Below are positions 26,601 to 36,300 of a stretch of DNA of 64,000 nucleotides, in pieces. The DNA is from Branchiostoma belcheri (taxonomy: Eukaryota > Chordata > Leptocardii > Amphioxiformes > Branchiostomatidae). The translations under genes and the position numbers were made by a program. Numbering within the stretch: the stretch's first letter is position 1; each line of letters starts with the position of its first letter. The DNA lies in the NCBI RefSeq assembly GCF_001625305.1, contig NW_017803046.1, positions 1,504,812-1,568,811 on the forward strand. The letters are read 5' to 3'. Under the pieces are notes generated by a model, which saw only the letters and a program-made list of their open reading frames with translations, had not been told where the DNA came from and ran no database searches.

Positions 26601-29600
26601 CTTTACACTAAATTACAGTGATAGGTACAATGTAGATGACATTTGACCTGTATGGTTCTATTGTGTGTTTCGGAGTCTCACGAATGTTTGTCCACAGTTC
26701 CAAACCAAGCAAGGTGGTCTCATCTCAGTGTTCCTTACAGATCTTATTCAAGAAGGAGGTCTCACATCATGTTTCTATACAGTTCCAGGCAGGGAGATGG
26801 TCTCTTGAGTTGCTAACCAAGATGAGGTCTACCACTATGTCCCTTTGAGTTAACTTTACAGTCAAGGAAGAGGTCTCAGGCCAAGGTTTTATCACTTCCA
26901 CCCAGGAGAGAGGTCTCACCTCAATGTTTCTTCCATAGCTCACAACCACAAAAACTTCTCACCTCTGTGTTTCCCATCAGTTTCTAGTCAAGTTCCAGGA
27001 AGCCAAAGAGTCAGCCAAGCAAGAGGTTGAGCGCATCCGTGCTAGGAACAGCCCAGGCACGCCTCGATCGTCCAGACAGAGCCTGCAGCAGAGAGACAAG
27101 GCTAACGGTGTCTCGCCACCAGTGCAGCATGGCAACACAGTACCAATGGCTCCAGGGACACCAAAAGAGATGCGCAAGGCAAAAGACAAGCAGCAGGATG
27201 ATGACACACATGTTCAATCAGACGAAATCACTCCAGAGTCCACCAATCAAGAAGAAGAGGTTGATACCAAGATTAAGACCACTATTCTTGAAACTCCTGA
27301 CGCGCTCACAACAACAACTTCTCTTCTGAGTTAACATAGTGGTTCAACCTTTCTCCAATAATATGACTCTTAGTAGCCTTTTCCTACTACCACAAGTCAA
27401 CTAAGGTTACCCTGTATATTCATCTGGTCAGAACTAACATGCTTATAACATTGAAGACCAAAGTATTCAACACACAAATTAAGTAGTGTACACAAATATA
27501 GTGCAAAAATTGTGAATAAGAAGTTTGACAACTTCAGTGCAACCAGATGAATGAACATCCTGGCCAAAGTGGTAGACTAACATATCTGACTTTCTCTTCT
27601 TCTGGACTTTTTAGGTCCTGTTGCAGTTCAATGACTCTGTGCTGGTGTCTGTCCCACTGAAATATAGCCTGATAGATTAACTCTCATGTATCGTGATGGT
27701 TCTAACATTTTCTAGTTATGGTGGGTTTTTTATCTTTGTTTCGATCGATACTGCCATATTCATTCTGTTGGTGGTGGTGTGTTGATAGTAACTCCTGTAC
27801 TTTATTTGTACCTGTCCTACATTTACATGTGAGATTGTTCTCTCATACTAGTTCATCGAGAAGTTCCAGGATGCTAAACAGTCGGCACGTCAGGAGGTGG
27901 AGAGAATCCGCGCCCAATCAGGCGGCAGCACGCCGCAGACACCTCACACACCGCAGAAAACACCTACTGTTAACGGAACAGCTACCTCACAGGGCTTAGG
28001 TAAGGGATACTTACTTTTACTTACTTTCACGATAGCGATAAAAGGAGCACATTGGCAGAACATACTGCACCTGTGCTAAACCTGTAATCTATTTTGCATA
28101 GCACTTCAGCAGAATGTTTCATACGAATGTATATGTTGATGGGGTTAACATCCCATCTGAAGTTTGCAAAGGTTATCTCGGAAAAGATATCATCTGCAAC
28201 GGGCAACAGTCTGATGCAACATTGACCAAACATACAACGAAAACCGAAAAAAATCAGTATGTTCTGCTAATGTGCTAGTAAAATGAGTTGTACATGTAAA
28301 GTGATGCTACATGTTGTAGTGTGTTTAAGGTTAAAACTTTTGATCCAACACAAGGTAGATTTTCTCACCTAGAGCTTTCCAACAGTTACTCTGGTCTTCC
28401 CCAGTAGACTGACCCAGTGAGACCTTGTCATGTGGCTTCTCTGAAGTGTGACGTCATCACTGGGTCAAAGGTAGACTGGTAAATGATGTCACACTTAAAA
28501 GAAGTCACAAAATTTACCTTGTGTTAGATCAAAAGTTTTAACTTAAAACAGGTAACTACCAACACAGATGAACTTTCATGATATAAAGATGTTCTGCATG
28601 TAATGAGGTGGTGTTGTTGCACTATCAACAGAATTATCATAGTAATTTTAATAAAAGGAGTCTTAATTCAAGATGGAGTCTATTTTACCACAGCGGGTAC
28701 ATTTCCCCGGGACCATCGTAGTTCCCAGTCCCTCAACCTGCCTCCAGAGAACCCGGAGTCCTTCCACGACAGAGCAGATGGAAAGAGCGACAACGGGCCG
28801 CTGACTGCCGACTCCCAGCTGAAGTATGAGAACGACAGACTCAAGATTGCCCTTGCACAGAGGTACGTGGAAATCACAGTACTGTAATAGTTTTTTTTAC
28901 ACATACACTAAAACCATCACACGCTAGTACTGTGTGCTGGTTCACTGGACCGGTTCCAGACTTAAGGTTCAAGTCCAAAAAACCTGAACGTTGGGAACCA
29001 GTTCCAGACTTACCAAAAAAGCAAGATCGTGTCACATTGTCTTTTTTGTTGTAAACCACCTAAAGCTTTCCATAGATCAAAAAATTTGCTCTGCAAAGTT
29101 AAGAGAACATTGCCATTGGGCATGTGTCAGCCTCAATAATTATGTGGCCATAGTTTCACCCAGACATGTTGTGTATACAATACATCTTGATACATTGCTT
29201 CTAAACCCTGGTAGCACAGTGGGCACTACAAGATGTTTGCCAACATGCAATTTTGTTTAATATGCCATGAGTTTAGGTCCAGACCAGAACCTAAACCTCT
29301 TGACTTGAATCCGGACCTGAACCTAAACATGAGTTTATGTACACAGCACTATCACACACACATATGAATAATACTCCACAAACACACCACTTCCTGCTTC
29401 TACCATTAAGTCTTTCGAAATTCAGCAGAACTATCTGTCCATCTTGATTTTCCGTAGCTCAGCCAATGCGAAGAAGTGGGAAGTGGAGCTGCAGACCCTG
29501 AAGAACAACAACACTCGTCTGACCACGGCCCTGCAGGAGAGCACAGCCAACGTGGAGGAGTGGAAGAAACAGCTCGCTGCCTACAAGGAGGAGAACGACA

Positions 29601-32600
29601 GCATGAAGAAAAAGGTACCGGCATTCTGTGTGTAGAAAAAAACCTGGTAGAAATGGCAAGGTACATGTATGTAATTTTATTGTGCCATGTGCCTGAATGA
29701 CATGGGTTTATCCATGTATGAAGTATACTACATGTATTCTGTATTGGTATGGTACATTTCTTATACCTACCTGAAAGCTAGGAGTATGATGCTAATCCAA
29801 TGACAGTGTATGATTCCTGCAGTTATATTACTGCACTGAGTATAAAAGTACCCTTTTTGTGTGGACATAAAGTTAGATCTGTTTGAAGTGCAGCATATCT
29901 ATCATCAACCAAGGATTGAGGTGTTCAAAAACTCATTCTTTCCAAGAACTATCGCAGTGTGGAACTCGTTGCCACCAAGTACAGTAGGGGCATCATTATT
30001 AGATAGCTTTAAACAATGTTTAGAGTTATATGTAGATGTTCAAGGGTTAGGTGTAACAAGTTGTTGTAATGTAGCCAGCTGCCGCCGTGCCATGTGCCTG
30101 TGAAGCTGGTGTGTTACTCCGAAGGGTGGTTATACCGGCTATACAGATACAGATTTACATTTTCATGGGCTCTTTCTTGGATCAACAAACATCCAATGTT
30201 CATGCTGACTGATGAGAGTAAGTCAAAAAAGTTTCCCCAATAGCTACAAATGTTCATGCCATCTTGTTAAATGGAAGACAATGTTGTGTATACAGGTACA
30301 AATGTATATCCTGATATTACAACATATAATACAAAAAATGTCATTCAACAATTCTAGTGCATTGCCCCCTTGGTATTGTTGTGGGAAAATCTCCATTCCT
30401 TGAATATTCAGTGAGCAGCACCTTCATTAATATGCACCATTTCTGTGGGTAGTAGACCATTTTCTTTCCTGAAGTTGTCAACAAAATATCTGCACATTCT
30501 GCCACATTCCCTGTCTGGGGTATTTTTGTCTGGATGTGAGTAGACAAGGAGGTCTGAAGGCCTGTAAGTATTATAGATGATTGCTATCAGATTTCAGTAT
30601 TTTGTTTGCTTGCTTTTCTCATATTTACTGACGTTTAAGATTTATATTCAGCTGTACGTGTGCTAATAGGTCTGTACAACTGTATGTGTATGTTTGTGTC
30701 CTCATGGTTAATGTATACTTATATATTGTAAATGGGTTTTCTGAAATCTAGCTGATTTTATCGATAGAAAAGGAAACCAAACAATGAAGGATTGCAAGTG
30801 GAAGTAGATTCTAAAAATTTCTCAAATAGAGTGTCTAACTAAATTAGCGCACACAGGTTAATGCTGCTTAGATAATGTTTAAAATTTGACTGTCTGAGGC
30901 ATGTCTGAGGTTGCTGTAAAAATCCTTGTGTTTAGTATGAACACAAGTGTTTTTTCTAGTAGATTATAAATATAATGTGGAGAAAATTTATAACCATAAA
31001 TGTGTAGAAAGGTCAAATACTGTCTAGGTAATGATTGGACTGACTGTTGCAATACATAATCACTAGAAAGCTTTAATTTAACAAGTCCTGCAGTTAAATG
31101 TGCAAAGATTGGGTGTAACACAGGTTATTTGGTGTCATATAGCTACAACATGTACATGATGTAGCTGCCGCTGCACTGCATTCCTGTGAAGCTGGTGTGT
31201 TACGCCAAAGGGCGGTTATACCAGCTATACCGATACAGATACAGATTATTGTATTATAGTCTTGACTACATTGCCATTTGATGTGAGAGTTTGAATTGTT
31301 TTTTTCCTGCACAGCTTGTAGCAATGGAGGGGGCCGGTGCTCAGGACCAGCTTGATGTGGTTCTGAGGGAGAAGGCTCAGCTTGCAGAGGAGGTGGAGAG
31401 ACTTAAGACTGCTGGCCTGAAGAAAGACAAGGTATTTTTTAAATTCCAACATGTAATGCTAATCACAAGACCTGGTAATAGCACACTCAAGTTTTTTCAA
31501 CTTATTTTTATGCCGCCACCAACACATTTCAACTAGTATCCACTAGCTTTCGTCAGTGACCGAGAGACCAGAGGAGTCTGGTCTCTCAGTCACTGACGAA
31601 AGCTAGTGTATCTGAAACATCTGACCGTTTCCAAAATCATATCCAGTTGCTTGAGTAACTGCTTTTTGGCATGTCTGTATAAAACTTGTTACATTCCATT
31701 TTTAACCTGTGTTTTTCTTTCTTAGGAATTGGAAAGACTGCAAGAAGAAGTCGAAGCCCTGAAAATGAGAGATGCTAAGAACCAAGGGATCCAGCAAAGA
31801 CTCACGGTAGGTTAATTCCGTTTTGCCGTGTAGCGTTCAGTGATTTACTGTACACCTCATTCAGTAGACGTATTGATGTGAATGAAATTATAGTAGACAT
31901 CCTTTTTGGTCGATAGATTATCTTTTTAGCTGTTCTGTCCAAAATAATTGAAAAATCCCCCCATATTGTGATAGACATGATATTCAAGTCACATGGTTTC
32001 CATTCTGAATGATTGATTTAGAGAACTACCATCAATCTTGCTCTGGTGTCCAACATCTGTAATTCTAACGGTACAGAAGCTAAGATGTTGCTCTTTGACG
32101 CCCCCATGCAGCCTGGGATTGTGGTGCAGGAGTCCCCTGTCGTTGGTGACGTAAGTTGTTCTCTTCCACGAACAACAAGTCATTCCAACATGACCTCACC
32201 ATACCACCCCTATATATTATATTACTAGTATGTCCCATCCATGAATGTCTAGTCATTACAGCACCCGCTTGTATTCAGCCACCCCCGCAGTATTGGTATC
32301 TGCCAACAGAGGCATGGACCTTTTCACGGATACCATTGCATGGTGGGAAATGTCAGGCACTATGGGTAATGCAGGGGACAGACAAAATCATAATGGTGAC
32401 AACATAAAGCTGACCAGACCCAGTACTTGTGCACTACATACTGTAAATCACTTTATATTCGCGGTACTTTTATATTTGCAGCTTTTGCAATCACTTCTCA
32501 ACCGCAATTTTATCATTACTGCAAACAAATAATTCGGCAACTTTCTTTCTTCTGCACCTACCGCCACCATGAACGTATAGTTCTGCAAACAAGCCCATTT

Positions 32601-33336
32601 TTCTCAGACTGTGAAATTATGCTACCGCGAATATAAAGTGATTTACAGTATGCATTGTCATAGGTCAGCCCCTTGCCTTTCCCATAATGTCCCACATATC
32701 CCAGAAGGCAATAGGATCCATAAAATGGTCTATATGTATGTCACCCTCTTTTTCCTGTCCTTATGTAGTGACCAGGCTTAGGCTGACCACCGGTTTATTA
32801 TTTGCTTTCTCACAAACTCCAATGTACTGTGTATATTTAATCTAATACTGATCAATACTCTCTGTCATCATATTGTATAGTAAGGCCTAGGAAAAAAGTG
32901 ATATGTTTCCAACGTTGTACCATCAGTTTTTCAACATTGACATTGAAAATAGAAGTATGCTCATGAAAGTCTACTTTGTTAAACTGTAAAAGAAAAAAAA
33001 ATCCCTACCTACCGACCCTAATTTTTTCAGGACTGAAACAGGAAGCACAACATTTTCTCCTAGGCCTAAATGCTGTACTAACAGTTAGTAATAATAATTA
33101 GTGTACTGTTGTTCTGACAGACTTGTGAGCAGGACAAGCGTGACCTACAGCAGAGAGTGTCAACCCTGGAGGGCCAGCTGGACACCGTGCTGTGCGACCA
33201 CAGGCGAGACGCGCAGCGCGTACGCGACCTGGAGGAGCAAATCGGGGACAAGCTGCACGAGCTGACCGTCCTGCACCAGCAGCTGGTCACCGTCACCGCT
33301 AGCAACCACAGCGAGGAGACCGAGTTTGACGCCTAG
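18151..33336 (+). CDS. HOMER: Homer scaffold protein (EVH1 plus coiled coil), full gene
   Basis: Homer proteins tie group I metabotropic glutamate, IP3 and ryanodine receptors and Shank together by an EVH1 domain that grips PPxxF ligands; a C-terminal coiled coil tetramerises them. Coding exons read by phase: 18151-18155 (candidate), 21202-21358, 25603-25734, then 27852-27999, 28694-28862, 29458-29614, 31315-31431, 31726-31806 and 33121-33336. This gives about 393 aa, against 354-366 for human Homer1/2/3. With an MG first exon the ligand-binding Trp falls at residue 24 and the GLGF glycine at 89, the same numbers as in mammalian Homer1. Exon 29458-29614 ([24 protein letters not shown]) matches the start of the vertebrate coiled coil. 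An alternative exon at 26981 gives a truncated form. Confidence 0.95.
18156..21201 (+). other. Region between candidate Homer exon 1 and exon 2
   Basis: About 3 kb. A poly-T/poly-G run lies at 18220-18242, and the rest is unremarkable AT-rich DNA. No exon, RNA gene or clear transposon was recognised. Confidence 0.4.
21202..21358 (+). CDS. HOMER: Homer exon 2 (EVH1 N-terminal half)
   Basis: 157 nt with a ggccgcag acceptor and gtgaga donor. It encodes [20 protein letters not shown], then [10 protein letters not shown] and RIISVDGSK. It contains the Trp that contacts PPxxF ligands in mammals. Confidence 0.97.
21960..22095 (-). repeat. tRNA-derived SINE (copy 1)
   Basis: On the minus strand it has gcattcagctcagaacc (A-box side), gggttcgaaaactgcc (B-box like) and then cttgggaaaggcactttaca. 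The same layout recurs at 23760-23890 and 41745-41880. It lies inside the duplicated intron segment. Confidence 0.65.
22198..22620 (-). mobile_element. 5'-truncated LINE 3' end with target-site duplication
   Basis: Present in copy 1 but absent from copy 2 of the duplicated segment, and flanked by the direct repeat agcttgt (22191-22197 and 22614-22620). The minus strand encodes the last ~110 residues of a LINE ORF2 ([20 protein letters not shown], then [12 protein letters not shown]) and ends in an (aagaac)n tail, typical of CR1/L2-like elements. An empty site, a duplication and a tail together make a clean retroposition event. Confidence 0.85.
23428..23528 (+). repeat. Dispersed repeat 'gttctagccagcgtcc', copy 1
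   Basis: The same ~100-bp sequence occurs at 24808-24908 (same strand, by segment duplication) and in inverse orientation at 39560-39660. It contains the short inverted pair tgtcatttgaca. Confidence 0.7.
23550..23569. other. Assembly gap (20 N)
   Basis: A run of 20 N between the two copies of the duplicated intron segment. Confidence 1.
23579..23624. repeat. (TA)n microsatellite beside the gap
   Basis: A pure TA run of about 45 bases joins the gap to the second segment copy. Confidence 0.95.
23622..24931. repeat. Second copy of duplicated Homer-intron segment
   Basis: It follows 21826-23549 base for base except for scattered substitutions and small indels, and lacks the LINE insertion. Past 24931 the sequence continues uniquely into the Homer intron. 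Confidence 0.85.
23760..23890 (-). repeat. tRNA-derived SINE (copy 2)
   Basis: The counterpart of 21960-22095 in the second segment copy, with the same B-box-like word and the cttgggaaaggcactttaca tail. Confidence 0.65.
25603..25734 (+). CDS. HOMER: Homer exon 3 (EVH1 C-terminal half)
   Basis: 44 whole codons with a gttttccag acceptor and gtagtg donor. It encodes [24 protein letters not shown] and NTVYGLGF, the most conserved part of the Homer EVH1. Confidence 0.98.
26684..26980 (+). repeat. ~42-bp tandem array resembling 3' splice sites
   Basis: About seven degenerate units share tgttt(c/t)..(c)cag followed some 25 bases later by gaggtctca. The AG of each unit falls at about 26697, 26740, 26782, 26861, 26905, 26938 and 26980, a period near 42 (one step is double). 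The last AG is the acceptor used by Homer exon 4a. Confidence 0.7.
26981..27334 (+). CDS. HOMER: Homer exon 4a (alternative, stop-containing: short isoform)
   Basis: Acceptor cccatcag; the frame stays open for 117 codons to TAA at 27332-27334. It starts with [18 protein letters not shown], almost the same as exon 4b ([18 protein letters not shown]) and corresponding to KFQEVKEAAK at the end of the vertebrate EVH1. The tail is Gln/Lys/Thr-rich and lacks a coiled coil. Joined to exons 1-3 it would give about 215 aa, an EVH1-only protein like the 186-aa Homer1a. An internal donor (for example near 27107) could instead splice onward. No AATAAA was seen before exon 4b. Confidence 0.75.
   Translation, partial: FLVKFQEAKESAKQEVERIRARNSPGTPRSSRQSLQQRDKANGVSPPVQHGNTVPMAPGTPKEMRKAKDKQQDDDTHVQSDEITPESTNQEEEVDTKIKTTILETPDALTTTTSLLS
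27852..27999 (+). CDS. HOMER: Homer exon 4b (long isoform)
   Basis: 148 nt with a catactag acceptor and gtaagg donor. It encodes the same start as exon 4a, then a Pro/Thr/Gln-rich linker ([16 protein letters not shown]). It leaves one base, completed by the next exon, so it leads into the coiled coil. Confidence 0.92.
28331..28541. mobile_element. Inverted-repeat (MITE-like) element in a Homer intron
   Basis: Ends of 33 bp (ttaaaacttttgatccaaca... at 28331-28363 and its complement at 28509-28541) match with about two mismatches. A second inner pair surrounds tgacccagtgagacc / tcactgggtca. No coding capacity. Confidence 0.75.
28694..28862 (+). CDS. HOMER: Homer exon 5 (linker)
   Basis: 169 nt with a taccacag acceptor and gtacgt donor. 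It encodes a Ser/Pro-rich linker ending in [14 protein letters not shown], where the coiled coil begins. Phase 1 in, phase 2 out. Confidence 0.93.
29458..29614 (+). CDS. HOMER: Homer exon 6 (coiled coil start)
   Basis: 157 nt. It encodes [38 protein letters not shown] and AAYKEEND, strongly like Homer1/Homer2. The gtaccg donor is phase 0. Confidence 0.97.
29866..30152 (+). mobile_element. LINE 3' end fragment (Homer intron)
   Basis: The plus strand encodes an ORF2 tail ([20 protein letters not shown], then SFKQCL) typical of Jockey/CR1-group elements. A short 3'UTR (gtgaagctggtgtgttac) and an (acagat)n tail follow. Strongly 5' truncated. Confidence 0.8.
31105..31248 (+). mobile_element. LINE 3'UTR fragment, same family
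   Basis: It shares gtgaagctggtgtgttac, gggcggttatacc and the gatacagatacagat tail with the copy ending at 30152. Only the 3' end is present. Confidence 0.75.
31315..31431 (+). CDS. HOMER: Homer exon 7 (coiled coil)
   Basis: 39 codons, phase 0 at both ends, cctgcacag acceptor and gtattt donor. Heptad-rich: [20 protein letters not shown]. Confidence 0.9.
31455..31535 (+). repeat. Dispersed repeat shared with 54.3 kb
   Basis: gcacactcaagttttttcaa, cttattttta and tgccgccaccaac recur with few changes at 54323-54383. Here it leads straight into a long hairpin. Confidence 0.55.
31541..31608. repeat. Near-perfect 32-bp hairpin
   Basis: cactagctttcgtcagtgac plus gagagaccaga on the left pairs with its complement on the right, with a single mismatch; the 4-base loop is at 31573-31576. 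A compact palindromic element or the terminus of a foldback transposon, in the intron between Homer exons 7 and 8. Confidence 0.9.
31726..31806 (+). CDS. HOMER: Homer exon 8 (coiled coil)
   Basis: 27 codons, phase 0, tttcttag acceptor and gtaggt donor: [16 protein letters not shown], then GIQQRLT. Confidence 0.9.
32022..32150 (+). CDS. HOMER: Candidate Homer cassette exon
   Basis: 129 nt, open and phase 0 at both ends (gatttag acceptor, strong gtaagt donor), between two phase-0 exons. It encodes 43 non-coiled-coil residues ([18 protein letters not shown], then [16 protein letters not shown]). No vertebrate counterpart is known to me. It could be an optional exon interrupting the coiled coil, or a chance open stretch. 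Confidence 0.5.
33121..33336 (+). CDS. HOMER: Homer exon 9 (C-terminal leucine zipper)
   Basis: 71 codons plus TAG. A gttctgacag acceptor is followed by heptads ([35 protein letters not shown]) and the end EETEFDA. The [11 protein letters not shown] part resembles the FELTELRDNL end of Homer1. Confidence 0.93.
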   Translation, partial: TCEQDKRDLQQRVSTLEGQLDTVLCDHRRDAQRVRDLEEQIGDKLHELTVLHQQLVTVTASNHSEETEFDA

Positions 33337-36300
33337 CAACCAAGCAGCAGCAGACACGCCTACCTAAGGCCACACCAAGTCAGTTTTATGGATGACATCC
33401 GCGTGCACGCCTGTTTCCAGAACAAAAAAAAAACAAGAAATTTCGCTTCCTTTAACTATAACCAAAGAGTCACGAGAGTGCTGCAAATTGAAAAATTAAC
33501 GTAAAACCCATAATGTGAAATATGAGCACAAGAAACAGGCAGGATTACAACTGCTGTTCCACTGTTTTGTTGCTGTTTTTAAGACGAATAAAAGCTCTCT
33601 CATTCAATTTCCTAATATTTCCCATCCCTTACCATATTTCAAATCTAGACATTTGGTGTTAATTTTTGCCCTTTTTTGTGCTCTCACATTAGATTTAGGG
33701 TCTCCAGGGGACGTCATCCATAAAAGTTACATGGTGTGGCCTAATGAGAAACATGGGATAACAGCTTACTTGTGAACATTCACTCATTCAATGTACCTAA
33801 TGTCAAGTTGGCAACTCAAGTTTGTTCTATCCCACAGCTAACAGCATTGGTTCTTGCCATTTTGTCGAGGAAAGTTGTGGAGCAAATAAACTGCACAATA
33901 GGGCTATTGCAGATACAAAATTTAAGTGTAGAGGTAGGGTGGGAAAAGAATATGAAGCAGAAGAGATACCAGTCTAATACTGGTGTATGTAAGTGTCATG
34001 AACCATTCTCTGGATTGAAATCTGTGCAAATCCCTGCAGGAAAAAAGACAACATTGAAAGAGTGAACAGCATAACTCTGATACTACTGGTACTACTGTAC
34101 CACCATTGCCTGTTACCAGGTACATTAAAAGACATTTATTCACACCACCTATTCACCCCCTTATATAGTGCATGGATGACAAAAAAAAAGTATAACCCAT
34201 ATGGAGTGAATACTTAAATGGCCATTTGTAAGAGTTTTTCCAGTAAGTTAAAGCAGTAAGCATGTGGTATAAAGTACCATAATAATTGTGAAAAGTTGAA
34301 GACATCAAAGTTTAAAAATTTGTAAAAGTTACATGCAGTACAAGAGTTCCTTAGTAGTGGTAGTAACATAGTTTGAAAACTGATAAAAAAAGTTCTAATA
34401 GTTTGATAAAATATAATATTATTAGCCATTAAAGTTTTACTAACAAATCACAAGGGAGCAATGCAAGCACTAAGCTTTATATACATTTGTACTGCCATGA
34501 AGTTCCACCACCTAATATTACTTATTTTTAGCTTTGTTTGGTAACATTTTGCTTTTATTGTTTTTTACAAGTTGCATTGTGAAATTGTTATCTATGTTCA
34601 GTGTTATTGATAATAATGATGAGTATGTGAACACTGTGTAAATGACTTTATATATTTATATACAATCTAACGTGGAAGTTAGTGGTTATTGTAAGAGATC
34701 TGTGGAAGCTTTCAAAGTGTTTTGCCATTTTTTTTGTATGGAATGTTACGACTAACAAAGGACTGATATTGATTTGTATGAAAGCTATCAGATATAAGTT
34801 ACCCCAATATTGTGCGATGTTTTGGGCCACAATAGCCATATTTTCTGGATGACCCCTACAATCCTTTCATGTGCATGTAATGTGGAAGTGAATATTATAC
34901 TGTAATAAGAAGACTTGGTGTAAGATTGGGCAGACTACGTTGTACCCATACATGTATTTCACACTCCTGTTTCTTCTGCTTGAGCCAATGAGGATATTAT
35001 TTGCTGCATTATTGAGTTGATACTTCAGTGAACTGTGTATAGGACACATATTCATTTCCATTGACAGAAACATGTCCCTACAGGCTAGATACATGTATAT
35101 GTTTGAATGTAGTACATTTTACCTTGGTGGAACACTTTGGAATTTTTACGAATGTGGTGTACATGTATGTCCCCAGTGAAATGGGGTCAACAAATTGTAA
35201 ACTAATCTACTGGGCTGCAGGTTTAGTTTTTGCTCCCATCTCTTCCCATCAGACATTATAAAGATCTATTATAGACTTTAGAGTCTAGTCTTCTGCTTCT
35301 GACCCTTACTAGACTGTGCATCAAAAAAGCATGAGCATCGTCAGTGTATAATGTACATGTATATATGGCTAGAACTGATCCCATGAACAAAATTGTAAAA
35401 TTCCCATTGTGCAGAGGCCAGTAGTATAATTGTGCCTTGTGGGAACTGTGCAAGGAACTATGTAACTTACCTCCCCAGCAATGCATCAATATTTACATGT
35501 ACAAATGTACAAGTAATAAGTCATCAATTAATAAGCTGCCTCTCAGTTCCAAGTACACATGTGCATGCATGATTCCTTATCAATGGTCTATGGTTAAAGT
35601 TTAATATCCCTTACTTGTAAACAGGTCTTTGTGTAAACATGTTTGCAACATTTCCACTTGGATATTTACTTTTGAGAGGCCTTGAGCTCCGACCTTACCC
35701 ACAATCCCCAGCAGTGCTGGAACTGTGTAATGACTTCCGTGTAGACTATCAGGATCCATCAGTGAAACCACTTTCAACCTGTAGGTTCAAAGGCTTCCAT
35801 CAGAAGATGCCAAATTTCAGTTCTAAAGAATTGTGTCTTTACAAATTAAGAAGCTGTGGGCTTCCTAAGAATCATCACAAAATACTATTACCTGTCTTCT
35901 ACTAATTGTAAGTACCAGTGAAGTGTGATGCAGTTTGAACTTCTTGATGACACCGCAAGGACAGACCTTATTTTATTATTGTTTTCAAGTGGAATATTGG
36001 AAAAAAATAGAAGAATTAATTTGAGGTTGGCAGATATTTTTGATTTCTTTTTAATTTATCAAATGAAACATTTGGCCATATCATCTAGTTTCAATGTATG
36101 CTGTTTAACAAGTTGGAGACTTAATTTGCAGTAACATCTCATCCCTAGAGATATTCTGTTTTAACTGAGTTTTTTATGTTAACATTGAAGTTTATTCTTC
36201 TTGTATTGAGTTTTGTCTGGTGATGTAACAAAAATGATTAACACTGATTTGATTTTGTCTCTGTCCAATTATGTGTCTGTCTCATGAATTATGTCCCAGC

